NCBI RefSeq assembly: GCF_000960995.1
Contig: NZ_CP009434.1
Span: 1,364,001 to 1,428,000, forward strand
DNA from: Burkholderia glumae LMG 2196 = ATCC 33617
GTDB lineage: Bacteria; Pseudomonadota; Gammaproteobacteria; Burkholderiales; Burkholderiaceae
Direction of reading: 5' to 3'
Length of the DNA: 64,000 nucleotides
The position numbers and the translations under genes are program-made. The notes beneath the pieces were generated by a model. It was not told the DNA's origin and searched no databases. It saw nothing but the letters and a program-made list of their open reading frames with translations. Every line of letters begins with the position of its first letter. The stretch's first letter is position 1. Shown here piece after piece: positions 16,929 to 26,198 of the stretch.

Positions 16929-17543
16929 TTGCATTCCGTTCCGCCTTCCGCCCCGCGCCGGCTTTCGGGCCGCCTGCTGCTGCCGGCGCTGGCCGCCGCC
17001 GTGCTGCTGTCGGCCTGTGCCGGCGGCGCGCCGCGCGAGCTGCCGCCGCCGCCTTCGCCGCCGATCCCGGCCGGCATGACGGGCGCGCAGCTGCTGCCGC
17101 GCGGCTACGTCTGCCAGGATTGCGCGATCGATTTCCTGCTCGGCGCGATCACGCCGCCGGCCCACGGGCTGATGCTGGTGCGCGGCGGATTCATGACGCC
17201 GCAGGCGATCTGGATCGTGGTCGATTACGACGCGCGGCGCGTCTCGCGCATCGTCACGGCCGCGTCGCAGGACGCGCAGGGCCGCTTCGCGCTGCGCGCG
17301 CTCGCCCGCAACGACGCGCCGCTGAGCGCGGGCGATGTCTCCGAGATCCGCTCGGACGCCGATGCGATCTGGATCTCGACGCACACGCTGCGTTCCAAAT
17401 CGGCCACCGATACGACCTGGAGCCTCTATCTGATCGACGGCGGGGCGGTGCGCCACGAGTTCGGCATCGGCCAGCCGGGCGAGGGCGCGGCGCGGCTCGC
17501 CGACGATCTCGACCGCATCGTGCGGCACGGCATCGGCGGCTGA
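16929..17543 (+). CDS. Lipoprotein of unknown function (TTG start)
   Basis: A 204-residue predicted lipoprotein. I choose the TTG at 16929 because GAAGGAG ends 7 bases before it and it gives a standard signal, RRLSGRLLLPALAAAVLLSAC, with lipobox LSAC and lipidated Cys30. Earlier in-frame residues from 16866 are Arg-rich shadow. The mature part has a Pro linker, a CQDC pair (YVCQDCAID), and a mixed domain (WIVVDYDARRVSRIVTAAS, ISTHTLRSK, WSLYLIDGG). Residues after the lipoprotein Cys are Ala-Gly-Gly, with no Asp retention signal, so outer-membrane sorting is expected. Family not recognised. Confidence 0.75.
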   Translation: MHSVPPSAPRRLSGRLLLPALAAAVLLSACAGGAPRELPPPPSPPIPAGMTGAQLLPRGYVCQDCAIDFLLGAITPPAHGLMLVRGGFMTPQAIWIVVDYDARRVSRIVTAASQDAQGRFALRALARNDAPLSAGDVSEIRSDADAIWISTHTLRSKSATDTTWSLYLIDGGAVRHEFGIGQPGEGAARLADDLDRIVRHGIGG

Positions 17544-17997
17544 GGCCGCCCGGCCGCTCACCGCGGCCCGCTTCGACGCCGACCGCGCCGCCCGGGTTTG
17601 CCGGCGCCCGGACGATGCGGTTAGAATGCCGCAGCGCAGCAGCCATTGCGGCCGCGCGCATGCCGGCGCGCCGTGGCGCGTGCCGTGCCGTCCGTCCGAA
17701 TCGACCCCGCTACCCATGTAATCGCTCGCGAACGCCCCTCCGTCGTCTGTCCATTCGCCCGACCGAGCGGGGGTTCGCGGACCGATGCCGCCCGTGCCGT
17801 GCGCCTCGCGCGGCAGGCCCGGGCGCCGTCCCGTCTATCCGTGTCCTCACACCAACGCCTGCCGGCGTCGCCGGCACCCGCGAGCCGGGTGCCGCGTGCC
17901 GGCGGCACCGGATGCCGTCCGCACCCGCAGGCCGGGCCGGCCGCGCGACCCCGCTGCCGCGCGGCACCGTCCCCAACGCTCCAACCAGGAACCCGTC
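17544..17997. other. 454-bp leader region of the SulP gene
   Basis: Contains a good sigma-70-like promoter at 17598-17627, which would leave a leader of about 365 bases before the SulP start. No riboswitch or terminator/antiterminator pairing is obvious. The frame open from 17785 reads straight into SulP but its composition is non-coding. Confidence 0.4.
17598..17627 (+). promoter_or_regulatory. Candidate sigma-70 promoter for the SulP gene
   Basis: -35 TTGCCG (17598-17603), 18-bp spacer, -10 TAGAAT (17622-17627, 5 of 6). It is the only credible promoter in the spacer. Confidence 0.45.
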
Positions 17998-19482
17998 ATG
18001 CATGCCCGTACCCTACGCGACGCGTGGTTTGGCAACCTTCGCGGCGATCTGCTCGCCGGCATCGTCGTCGCCCTCGCGCTGATTCCCGAGGCGCTCGCCT
18101 TCTCGATCATCGCCGGCGTCGACCCGAAGGTCGGCCTCTACGCCGCCTCCGTGATCGCCATCGTCAGCGCGATCGCGGGCGGCCGGCCCGGCATGATCTC
18201 GGCCGCCACCGGCGCGGTCGCGCTCCTGCTCACCTCGCTGGTGCGCGACCACGGCGTGCAGTACGTGCTCGCCGCCGGCATGCTGGCCGGCGTGCTGCAG
18301 ATCGGCGCCGGGCTGCTGCGGCTCGGCGAGCTGATGCGCTTCGTATCGCGCTCGGTGATGACGGGCTTCGTCAACGCGCTCGCGATCCTGATCTTCCTGG
18401 CCCAGCTGCCGCAGCTGCGCGGCGTGCCGGCATCCGTCTACGGCCTGCTCGCGCTCGGCCTCGCGATCATTTACCTGCTGCCGCGCGTGACGCGCGCGGT
18501 GCCGTCGCCGCTCGTGTGCATCGTCGTGCTGACCGCGCTGGCGCTGGCCTGCCACCTGCCGCTGCGCACCGTCGGCGAGATGGGCGCGTTCCCCGACGCG
18601 CTGCCCGCGTTCGCGCTACCGCACGTGCCGCTCACGTTCGACACGCTGCGCATCGTGCTGCCGTATTCGATCGGCATCGCGGCAGTGGGGCTGCTCGAAT
18701 CGCTGATGACGGCCGCCATCGTCGACGACTACACCGACACGCCGAGCGACAAGAACCGCGAATGCCGCGGCCAGGGCTGCGCCAACATCGCGGCGGGGCT
18801 GCTGGGCGGCATGCCGGGCTGCGCGATGATCGGCCAGACGGTGATCAACATGAAGTCGGGCGGGCGCGGGCGCCTGTCGACCTTGACGGCCGGCGTGGGC
18901 CTGCTGGTGCTGGTGGTGTTTCTGGGGCCGTGGGTGCGGCAGATCCCGATGGTGGCGCTGGTGGCCGTGATGGTGATGGTGTCGATCAGCACCTTCAGCT
19001 GGAAGTCGATCTTGAACCTGCGCACCCATCCGGCCAGTTCGTCGGTGGTGATGCTGGCCACCGTGGCGATCGTGGTCGCCACCGGCAACCTGGCGATCGG
19101 CGTGTTCGCCGGCGTGCTGCTCTCGGCGCTGTTTTTCGCCTCGAAGGTGCGGCGCGTGCTGGCGGTCGACAGCACGCTCGACGCGGCCACCGGCGAGCGG
19201 CGCTACACGGTGCGCGGGCAGGTGTTCTTCGCCTCGTCGGAGGCGTTCGTCGCGCAGTTCGATTTCCACGAGCCGGTCGCGCGCGTGCGGCTCGACGTGT
19301 CGCACGCGCACTTCTGGGACATTACCGCGATCGACGCGCTCGACCGCATCGTCAACAAGTTCCGCCGCCATGGCGTGGCCGTCGAGCTGAGCGGGCTCAA
19401 TCGCGCGAGCGCGACCATGATCGACCGGTACGCGACCCACGACAAGGCCGCTGCGGCCGGCGAGGCCGGGCTGTCGCATTGA
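17998..19482 (+). CDS. SulP/SLC26-family anion transporter with STAS domain
   Basis: A 494-residue inner-membrane transporter. Residues 1-400 hold the SulP core, beginning with GNLRGDLLAGIVVALALIP and containing SRSVMTGFVNALAI; the C-terminal 90 residues form a STAS domain (RVRLDVSHAHFWDITAIDALDR). Family members carry sulfate, bicarbonate or dicarboxylates. The ATG at 17998 has AGGA 8 bases upstream, and the preceding open frame is not coding-like. A sulfonate-binding protein gene lies convergently 25 bp downstream, which hints at sulfate or sulfonate physiology, but bicarbonate is not excluded. Confidence 0.93.
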   Translation: MHARTLRDAWFGNLRGDLLAGIVVALALIPEALAFSIIAGVDPKVGLYAASVIAIVSAIAGGRPGMISAATGAVALLLTSLVRDHGVQYVLAAGMLAGVLQIGAGLLRLGELMRFVSRSVMTGFVNALAILIFLAQLPQLRGVPASVYGLLALGLAIIYLLPRVTRAVPSPLVCIVVLTALALACHLPLRTVGEMGAFPDALPAFALPHVPLTFDTLRIVLPYSIGIAAVGLLESLMTAAIVDDYTDTPSDKNRECRGQGCANIAAGLLGGMPGCAMIGQTVINMKSGGRGRLSTLTAGVGLLVLVVFLGPWVRQIPMVALVAVMVMVSISTFSWKSILNLRTHPASSSVVMLATVAIVVATGNLAIGVFAGVLLSALFFASKVRRVLAVDSTLDAATGERRYTVRGQVFFASSEAFVAQFDFHEPVARVRLDVSHAHFWDITAIDALDRIVNKFRRHGVAVELSGLNRASATMIDRYATHDKAAAAGEAGLSH

Positions 19483-19507
19483 CGCGCGCCGCCACCGGCG
19501 GCGGGCC

Positions 19508-20602
19508 TCACTTCGACGCGAGCGCGGCCTGCACGGCCGGATCGCGCCAGACCGCGGCGGCCACGTCGATCCTGGCCGGAATCAGCTTCACGCCGTAGAA
19601 CGCATCGGCCACCGCCTGCTGCGAGGCGACGATGCGGTCGTCCACCGGCACCGCGCCGAACGGCACGCGTTTGAACCACGCTTCGACCAGGGCCGTGTCG
19701 AGGCCCACCTTCGGCGCGATGATCGCGGCCGTGTCGGCCGGGTGCGCGTTGACCCAGCGGCCCGTCTCGCGGAGCTGGCGCAGCACGGCGGCGACGATGT
19801 CGGCATGCGCGCCGGCGAACTCGCGCGTTGCCTCATAGAAGTTGTAAGGCGCCGTGAGCCCGGTGTAGTCGGACAGCGTGCGCACCTTGAGCGCGCTCTG
19901 CGCGGCCGCGTAATACGGGTCCCACACCACCCAGGCGTCCACGTCGCCGTTCTCGAACGCGGCGCGCGCGTCGGCGGGGGCCAGGTAGACGGGCCGGATG
20001 TCGCCGTAGCGTAGCCCGGCCCGGTTCAGCGCGGCCAGCAGCAGGTAGTTCGAGCTGGAGCCCTTCTGCAGCGCCACCTTCCTGCCGCGCAGGTCGGCCA
20101 GGTCGCGAACCGGCGAGCCCGGCTTCACGAAGATCGCCTCGGCGTGCGGCGCGGGCGGCTCGGCGCCCACGTAGACGAAGCGCACGCCGCCCGCCTGCGC
20201 GAACACGGGCGGCGGCGCGCCGGTGTAGCCGAAGTCGATGCTGTCGGCGTTCAGCGCCTCGAGCAGCTGCGGGCCGGCCGGGAATTCGAACCATTTCACC
20301 GTGTAGCCGAGCGCCGCGAGCCGCGCCTCGAGCGTGCCTTGCGCCTTCACCACCGCGAGCAGGCCGGCCTTCTGGTAGCCGATCCGCAGCACGTGGCCGC
20401 TGCCCGCCTGCGCGGCCGCGCTGCCGGCCGACAGCGCGGCGACGAGAAGCGCGCCAAGCCGGACGGCAAGCCCGGGCGCATGGCGGCGGGCCGTGCGCGC
20501 GGCGCCGGCGCGACGCCGGCAAGGCAGGCGGCGCGCGAGCGCGCCCAAGCGCAGGGCGGGGATGAGGCGCAGGGCGGGGATGAAGCGGGCAAGGCGAAAC
20601 AT
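19508..20602 (-). CDS. Aliphatic sulfonate-type ABC substrate-binding protein (SsuA-like)
   Basis: A 364-residue exported binding protein of the SsuA/TauA/NrtA group. The mature part begins LRIGYQKAGLLAVVKAQGTLEARL, with VKWFEFPAGPQLLEALN, DFGYTGAPPPVFAQAGG, GRKVALQKGSSSNYLLL and DAWVVWDPYYAAA, all SsuA landmarks. The start at 20602 (GGAG 9 bases upstream) gives an unusually long Arg-rich signal region, partly caused by an 18-bp duplication encoding RFIPAL/RLIPAL-like repeats. No ssuB or ssuC is adjacent, so it must share a distant permease or use an unlinked one. A close paralogue is at 33346. Confidence 0.9.
   Translation of the reverse strand: MFRLARFIPALRLIPALRLGALARRLPCRRRAGAARTARRHAPGLAVRLGALLVAALSAGSAAAQAGSGHVLRIGYQKAGLLAVVKAQGTLEARLAALGYTVKWFEFPAGPQLLEALNADSIDFGYTGAPPPVFAQAGGVRFVYVGAEPPAPHAEAIFVKPGSPVRDLADLRGRKVALQKGSSSNYLLLAALNRAGLRYGDIRPVYLAPADARAAFENGDVDAWVVWDPYYAAAQSALKVRTLSDYTGLTAPYNFYEATREFAGAHADIVAAVLRQLRETGRWVNAHPADTAAIIAPKVGLDTALVEAWFKRVPFGAVPVDDRIVASQQAVADAFYGVKLIPARIDVAAAVWRDPAVQAALASK
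20549..20583. repeat. 18-bp-period duplication in the SsuA-like signal region
   Basis: GCGCAGGGCGGGGATGA occurs at 20549-20565 and again at 20567-20583. In frame it duplicates an IPALRL-like hexapeptide in the signal sequence. Confidence 0.8.
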
Positions 20603-20753
20603 CGGGCGGGTCTCCGGAGCGGTCGCCGGCATGCGGCGAGATTCGACGGGGACGGCGGCATGCCGAACCATGCCGCCGCAGTCGAAAAATCGTCGCATGG
20701 GCGTCCGCCCGGCCCAACCAAGCATTGCCGAAATCAATATGACGGCGGCCTGA

Positions 20754-21617
20754 CTATGGTTTCTCGCGCGCGCCGCCGGGCGCCTCGCCGCCGGCCTTGC
20801 CGGCCTTGCCGGCTTCGTCGCGGGCGGCGCCGCTCAGCTGCTTGTCGAGGATGGTCGCCACGCGTCCGCCGAGGTAGTCGCCCGAGGCCGCCTCGAGCGC
20901 GCGGTTCATCTCGCCCTCGACGAAGGTGGCCGACAGCGGCCGCACCCGCCAGATCGCCTCGACCAGCGCCGGCACCTCGGTGACGGGCGGCAGCGAGCCT
21001 TCGTCGTAGCGGTCGAGGCGGCGCACCACGAGGTCCACCAGCACCCGCGCGATCGCGTCGAAGTGCGGCCGCGCGATCATGATCGCGTCCACCAGCTCGC
21101 GCACCGGAATGCCCTCGCGCACCAGCGCGGCGGCCGCTTCGATCAGCCCCGGCGTCTTCGCCACGAACGACAGCCCGCGCCGCTCCAGCAGCCCGAGTTC
21201 GGTCACGCGCGCGAGCGAGGCCGGCGTCTGCGGGCCGAACATGCCCACCAGGTCGGCCAGCGAATAGGTCTTCGGACGCTCGTGCGACCAGCGCCCGCCG
21301 ATCGCGTTCTCGAGGCCGAGGATCGAGCGCAGGTCGTGGCCCTCGTCGATCGCCTTGATCAGATCCTGAATGTTGGCGAGCGTGTAGCCGCGTGCCAGCA
21401 GGTGGTTGATCACCTTGAGCCGGGCCACGTGCGTGTCGTCGTAGATGCCCACGCGGCCGCGCTTGCGCGGCGGCGCGAGCAAGCCGCGGTCCTGGTAGGC
21501 GCGGACGTTGCGCACGGTCGTGTCGGTCACGCGCGCGAGCTCGTCGACGGTGTACTCGTTGGGGGCTGCGCCGTCGGGCGACGCATCGGCGGATGAGGGC
21601 GGAGTCGGTGTCGGCAT
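20754..21617 (-). CDS. MerR-family transcriptional regulator
   Basis: A 287-residue regulator. The MerR helix-turn-helix is at residues 20-90 (YTVDELARVTDTTVRNVRAYQDRGLL, then VGIYDDTHVARLKVINHLLARGYTLANIQDLI). The C-terminal domain has no Cys cluster, so it is not a metal- or redox-sensing MerR of the classic type; a ligand-binding role is likely. The N-terminal 18 residues and the C-terminal 25 (Ala/Gly/Lys) are low-complexity. It is upstream of the SsuA-like gene on the same strand (151 bp) and divergent from the chemoreceptor; either could be a target. Confidence 0.92.
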   Translation of the reverse strand: MPTPTPPSSADASPDGAAPNEYTVDELARVTDTTVRNVRAYQDRGLLAPPRKRGRVGIYDDTHVARLKVINHLLARGYTLANIQDLIKAIDEGHDLRSILGLENAIGGRWSHERPKTYSLADLVGMFGPQTPASLARVTELGLLERRGLSFVAKTPGLIEAAAALVREGIPVRELVDAIMIARPHFDAIARVLVDLVVRRLDRYDEGSLPPVTEVPALVEAIWRVRPLSATFVEGEMNRALEAASGDYLGGRVATILDKQLSGAARDEAGKAGKAGGEAPGGAREKP

Positions 21618-21749
21618 GTGCGGATTTTAGCGTGTGTGCGCGGGATCGTCGCGCGCGACAGCCGGCTGTCGATTTCGGCCATGAGTCTGCGCAAGATCAA
21701 GTATTTTGGCGATACGGCCCGAATCGGACGATTCCCCGATCGCGGCGAC

Positions 21750-21776
21750 TCAAGTTTTTCAGCCCCGGACCGTAAA
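21750..21776 (+). promoter_or_regulatory. Candidate sigma-28 (FliA) promoter for the chemoreceptor
   Basis: TCAAGTTT (21750-21757), 11-bp spacer, ACCGTAAA (21769-21776). Against TAAAGTTT-N11-GCCGATAA this is 7 of 8 and 5 of 8, with exact spacing, 57 bp upstream of the ATG. Sigma-28 control of chemoreceptors is well known in enterics and other flagellates. Confidence 0.5.
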
Positions 21777-21833
21777 TGTCGTCAGCAAATGATTTGCGCG
21801 CAAGTGCCATTCAATCCTGTCGACCGGTCTGCC

Positions 21834-23387
21834 ATGAACGCCCTGTTTTCCCGCTTTTCGATCCGTACCCGCCTCTATTCGACGCTGGCCCTGGCCGCCG
21901 CGCTGCTCTGCGTGACCGGCCTGATCGGTCTGTTCGGCATGCAGGGCTCGAACGACGCGCTGAAGAACGCCTATCTCTACGAACTCGCCGGCAAGACGGC
22001 CCTGGGCTCGGCGAACCTGAACCTGACGATCGCGCGCACCACCATCGACCGCGCCATCCTGCATCCGGACAACCCGGACCTGCAGTCGGTGCTCGACAAG
22101 GCCGAATCGTATCTGGCGACTTCCGACAAGGCCTGGAACGACTACATCTCGCTGCCGCACCAGGACGGCGAGCAGCCGCTTGCGGACGCGGTCGGCAGCG
22201 CGCGCGGCGCATTCATCTCGCAGGCGATCCGGCCGATGCTGGACGCGGTACGCGGCGGCCGTGCCGACGAGGCCGACCGCCTGGTGATGAAGGTCGCGCC
22301 GCCGCTGGCGGTGGCGCTTTCCAAGGCCACCGCCGATCTCGACGCGTTCGACATGCAGCGCGGGCGCCAGGAGTACGAGGGCGCGCAGCAGCGCTTCTCG
22401 ACGCTGCGCCTGATTGCGCTGGCAACCATCGTGATCGGGCTCGGCGCCTGCCTGGGCTGCGCGATCGGGCTCCACTACGCGATCACGCGCCCGCTCGCGC
22501 ACCTGCTCGATCATTTCCGCCGGCTCTCCGACGGCGATCTGACGCGCGAGCTGCAATGGAGCTCGCGCGACGAGATGGCCGAACTCGTGAGCGGCGTCAC
22601 GCGCATGCAGCGCAACCTGGCGGAGACGGTCCGGCGCGTGATGCACGGCTCGGAGTCGATCGCCACCGCCACGCGCCAGATCTCGGCCGGCAACACCGAT
22701 CTCTCGCAGCGCACCGAGGAGCAGGCCGCCACGCTCGAACAGACCGCGGCCAGCATGGCGCAGCTGACCACCACCGTGCGCCAGAACGCCGACCATGCGC
22801 GCGACGCCCGCGAATCGGCCGACGACGCCACCCGCATCGCCTCGCAGGGCGCCTCGGTGGTGAGCGAGGTGGTCGGCACCATGAACGACATCGATCGCAG
22901 CTCGCAGCGCGTGGCCGACATCATCGGCACGATCGAGGGCATCGCGTTCCAGACCAACATCCTGGCGCTGAACGCGGCGGTGGAGGCGGCGCGGGCCGGC
23001 GAGCAGGGCCGCGGCTTCGCGGTGGTGGCGGGCGAGGTGCGCACGCTCGCGCAGCGTTCGGCCAGCGCCGCCAAGGAGATCCGCGCGCTGATCGGCGAAT
23101 CGGTGGAGCGCGTCGCGGCCGGCTCGCGGCTGGTCGGCACGGCCGGCAACACCATGAACGAGATCCGCGACGCCATCACGCGCGTCAACGACAGCATGGC
23201 CGCGATCGCGGCCGCCTCCGACGAGCAGCGCGACGGCATCGAGCAGGTCAGCCGCGCGGTCTCGCAGATGGACGAGGTCTCGCAGCAGAACGCGGCGCTC
23301 GTCGAGCAGGCTGCGGCCGCGGCCTCCGCGCTCGAGGAGCAGGCCAACGGACTGCGCGAGGCGGTGCGCGCGTTCCGCGTGGCCTGA
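21834..23387 (+). CDS. Methyl-accepting chemotaxis protein
   Basis: A 517-residue chemoreceptor of the Tar/Tsr layout. TM1 is at about residues 11-33, a four-helix periplasmic sensor lies between 34 and 188, TM2 at about 190-212, then a HAMP domain (ITRPLAHLLDHFRRLSDGDL) and the signalling hairpin with the invariant tip (GIAFQTNILALNAAVEAARAG followed by EQGRGFAVVAGEVRTLAQRS). No C-terminal NWETF-like CheR/CheB tether is present. The start at 21834 is preferred over the longer frame from 21618. No che genes are nearby, so it works with a distant array. Confidence 0.96.
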   Translation: MNALFSRFSIRTRLYSTLALAAALLCVTGLIGLFGMQGSNDALKNAYLYELAGKTALGSANLNLTIARTTIDRAILHPDNPDLQSVLDKAESYLATSDKAWNDYISLPHQDGEQPLADAVGSARGAFISQAIRPMLDAVRGGRADEADRLVMKVAPPLAVALSKATADLDAFDMQRGRQEYEGAQQRFSTLRLIALATIVIGLGACLGCAIGLHYAITRPLAHLLDHFRRLSDGDLTRELQWSSRDEMAELVSGVTRMQRNLAETVRRVMHGSESIATATRQISAGNTDLSQRTEEQAATLEQTAASMAQLTTTVRQNADHARDARESADDATRIASQGASVVSEVVGTMNDIDRSSQRVADIIGTIEGIAFQTNILALNAAVEAARAGEQGRGFAVVAGEVRTLAQRSASAAKEIRALIGESVERVAAGSRLVGTAGNTMNEIRDAITRVNDSMAAIAAASDEQRDGIEQVSRAVSQMDEVSQQNAALVEQAAAAASALEEQANGLREAVRAFRVA

Positions 23388-23529
23388 GCCGGCGCGCCGC
23401 GGCCGGGGCGACGCAAGGGGCGCGATCCGCCGCGTCCCGCGTCCCGCGTCGCCGGCGTGACCGGCGCGCCGGAAGGGATGCCCGGCGCGCCCGGTGCCGC
23501 CGGGCGCCGCCCCGGCGGTCGCCGCCGCG

Positions 23530-25188
23530 TCAGTTCGCGGGTGCGAGGCGCGCGGCGGCGCGCTGCGAGGCCACCACGATCAGCTTCATGGTCGCGCGCG
23601 TGGCGCCGACGAACAGCTTGCGCGCCGCGCGCGCGTCGAACGTCTCGAAATCGACCTCGGTCAGGATCACGCAGGGCGCGGCCTGGCCCTTGAAGCGATA
23701 GATCGAATCGAGCAGCACCTCGCCTTCCTGATACTCCGGTGTGCCGAACAGATCGTACTTGCCGGTGAAGCGGCGCACGCGATGCGGGCCGAGCTGGTCG
23801 AGCGGCGTGAACACCGAACTTTCACGGCCGCGATAGGACAGCACCGCGATGTCCTGCTTGCGAAAGCCCAGCGACAGCGCCTGCGTGATCGCGCGCTTGG
23901 TGGCGTCGATGCAGGCCTCGCCCGTGGCGTCGCCGTCGTCGTAGACGTTGAAGCTCAGCTCCGAGCCGTCGAGCGGGCTGCCCGATTTCAGTTCGGCCGC
24001 GAGTGGCTCCAGCTCGCCCACCACGTGGCGCAGGTAGTGCAGCACGTCGCGAGGGCTGCGGTAGTTGGTCAGTTCGCGCAGCGTGACCCAGCCGTCGAAC
24101 GGCACGTCGTCGCGCGCGTAGAGCGCCTGCAGCGGGTCTTCCAGCCACCACCAGGCGCCGTGCGGCGCCAGCAGGCGTTCGAGCGCGGCGGCCCAGTCGG
24201 GCTGGAAATCCTGTCCCTCGTCGACGATCAGCACGTCGAAGTGCCAGCGTTCGGGCACCGGCGTGGCCGCGAAACGCGCCGCGAGCCGCGTGAACGCGTC
24301 CGGTTCGGCAAAGTCGGGCGTGTGGCCGGTATCGCGCAGCACGGTGTCGCAGAACTGGTGGTAGTTGGCGATGGTCGCGCCTTCCGGGGCCAGCCGCTTG
24401 ATCGAGTCGGCCAGCGGGCGGTTGAAGCAGACGTAGAGCACGCGGCGGCCGGCGGCCACGGCGTCGCGCATCACGCGCACCGCGAGCTGGGTCTTGCCCG
24501 AGCCGGCGGTGGCGATCACCCGCAGCCGGAACGGCGTGAACTCGAGCCGGCGCGCCCAGGTGGCGAGGCCGGCCGACAGCCGCGTGACGAGCGTGTCGGC
24601 CTGGCCGACCAGCGCGCTCGTGTCCGGCGCGAGCGAGAGCTCGTCGGCGAGGAAGTGGTGGATCTTCGCGGCGCTCGCGAACGGCGGCTCGTCGGCCGGC
24701 AGCGCGGCCTCGATCACGGCGGCCAGCTGGCCGCGGCGCGTCGCGTCGACGATGCGCTCGGGCGGCAGCCCCGCGATCGCCGGATTCGTGACCGTGTGGT
24801 CGGGGCAGTAGAGCAGCGCGTCCACGCCGTACTCGCCGGCGCCGAACGCGGCCGTCAGGCGCCGGTGCAGCGTCTCCTGCATCTGCGCGAGCTGGATCGC
24901 GACGTTGCGCTCGGTCTTCATGTAGACCTTGGCGAGCCCCTTCGGCGTCTCGCGCAGGAAGCCCGCCTTCTGCTCCACCAGCAGCACGCGCCCCGAGGGG
25001 CTCACCACCACGAAATCGGCCTCGCCGAACACCGAGAAATGATGGTCGGGACGCGTCCAGTGCACGCCGTGGTAGATCGTGTAGGCGTCGGGCAGCGCGC
25101 CTTCGAGCATCGTCAGCGTGTCGCGCTCGCGCTGCGCCGCGCCGGTGGCGGCGACGCTCTTCCAGTCGTCGGGGATGATGCGGGCCAT
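23530..25188 (-). CDS. NERD-domain nuclease/UvrD-like helicase fusion
   Basis: A 552-residue protein. Residues 15-120 look like a NERD nuclease-related domain, with Asp58 in GEADFVVV and the Glu72-x-Lys74 pair in LLVEQKAG, fitting the D...ExK metal-site pattern. The rest is a superfamily 1 helicase: Walker A AGSGKT (228-233), Walker B IVDEGQDF (321-328), a motif IV/V region (IYRFKGQAAPCVIL) and motif VI (KLFVGATRATMKL). NERD-UvrD proteins are widespread and poorly characterised; some accompany defence or plasmid functions. It is solitary here, with a BetR-type regulator 155 bp upstream on the same strand. Confidence 0.85.
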   Translation of the reverse strand: MARIIPDDWKSVAATGAAQRERDTLTMLEGALPDAYTIYHGVHWTRPDHHFSVFGEADFVVVSPSGRVLLVEQKAGFLRETPKGLAKVYMKTERNVAIQLAQMQETLHRRLTAAFGAGEYGVDALLYCPDHTVTNPAIAGLPPERIVDATRRGQLAAVIEAALPADEPPFASAAKIHHFLADELSLAPDTSALVGQADTLVTRLSAGLATWARRLEFTPFRLRVIATAGSGKTQLAVRVMRDAVAAGRRVLYVCFNRPLADSIKRLAPEGATIANYHQFCDTVLRDTGHTPDFAEPDAFTRLAARFAATPVPERWHFDVLIVDEGQDFQPDWAAALERLLAPHGAWWWLEDPLQALYARDDVPFDGWVTLRELTNYRSPRDVLHYLRHVVGELEPLAAELKSGSPLDGSELSFNVYDDGDATGEACIDATKRAITQALSLGFRKQDIAVLSYRGRESSVFTPLDQLGPHRVRRFTGKYDLFGTPEYQEGEVLLDSIYRFKGQAAPCVILTEVDFETFDARAARKLFVGATRATMKLIVVASQRAAARLAPAN

Positions 25189-25343
25189 GAAGGGACTCGG
25201 GGGTGGGGGCGTCGGCTATTGTACGCACGCCACCGCGGCCGCGGCACGCAATGCCGCGGGCACGCGCGGGCCGCGCCGCAACCGGCCTCGCGCGCCATGG
25301 CGGCGCCCGCGCCGACGGGGCGCCGCGCCCGCCCGCGGCCGGC

Positions 25344-26198
25344 TCAGTGCCGCGCGAGCCGCTTGGCCAGATCGGCGCAGAGCAAGGCCAGACGCGCCGG
25401 TTTCTCGTAGCAGGCCACGTCGAAGGTGCGCATCACGTCGCTGATCTCGGCCTCGCTGACCTGGCCCGCGAGCAGCGCGCCCGTCAGCACGAAGATCGGC
25501 GCGCCGGGGTTGTCGGAGGCCCGCACGGCGCGGATCACCGGCGTGGCCGGCTGGCCGTCGAACAGCCATTCGGTCAGCACCGCGTCGAACGCCTGGTTTT
25601 GCAGCGCGTCGATGAACGGCGTCAGCGTATCGAAATGCACCGTCGCGAAGCCCTGCTCGTCGAGGTAGCGGCAGACCTGCCCGGCGGTGGCCAGGTCGCT
25701 GTCGATCACCGCCACCTGCAGCCGGTCGTTCTCGACTCGGCGCGGATAGATCTCGATCTTGTGGACGTCGTAGGCGTTCTGGTAGAGCACGCCGTTCTGG
25801 CGCAGCACGCGCCAGCGGCCCTGGTTCTCGTAGGCGACGAATTCCGGGCGCGCGCCCGGTTCGAGCTGCGCGCCGACCCAGACCGTGCAGGGGATCTCGG
25901 CGACGCCGGCGAACAGGATCGCGTCGTGCGCGCTCGCGCCCACCATGCCGGGGTCGAGCGACTGCGCGCCGAACAGCTGCGCGGCCGGCTCGCCGTAGGC
26001 TTCGGCGACCTTGCGGATCTGCGAGAGGGTCCAGGGGCTGCTGCCGCGCAGCTTGCGGTGGCCCTGGGAAAAGCTCAGATCGAGAATCCGGCACAGTTCG
26101 GTGGTCTGTTGCCGTTTCCCGATGCCATTGCGGCTCATCAGCTCGCGCACGCGTTCGGCGACGGCTAGGGAGTCCGTGGTCACTGCTTCGTTGGTCAT
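25344..26198 (-). CDS. BetR-domain regulator with degenerate receiver domain
   Basis: A 284-residue protein. Residues 12-75 match the BetR helix-turn-helix domain (VRELMSRNGIGKRQQTTELC, then HRKLRGSSPWTLSQIRKVAEAYGE). Residues 160-280 resemble a response-regulator receiver: the acidic pair at D166/D168, Thr239 in FVLTG and Lys266 in YEKP are kept. The phosphoacceptor position in FDAVLTEW is Glu210 rather than Asp, so phosphorylation is not expected. The centre (90-155) is an unassigned beta-rich part. No histidine kinase is adjacent. Original BetR proteins affect beta-hydroxybutyrate or betaine regulation; target here unknown. Confidence 0.8.
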   Translation of the reverse strand: MTNEAVTTDSLAVAERVRELMSRNGIGKRQQTTELCRILDLSFSQGHRKLRGSSPWTLSQIRKVAEAYGEPAAQLFGAQSLDPGMVGASAHDAILFAGVAEIPCTVWVGAQLEPGARPEFVAYENQGRWRVLRQNGVLYQNAYDVHKIEIYPRRVENDRLQVAVIDSDLATAGQVCRYLDEQGFATVHFDTLTPFIDALQNQAFDAVLTEWLFDGQPATPVIRAVRASDNPGAPIFVLTGALLAGQVSEAEISDVMRTFDVACYEKPARLALLCADLAKRLARH

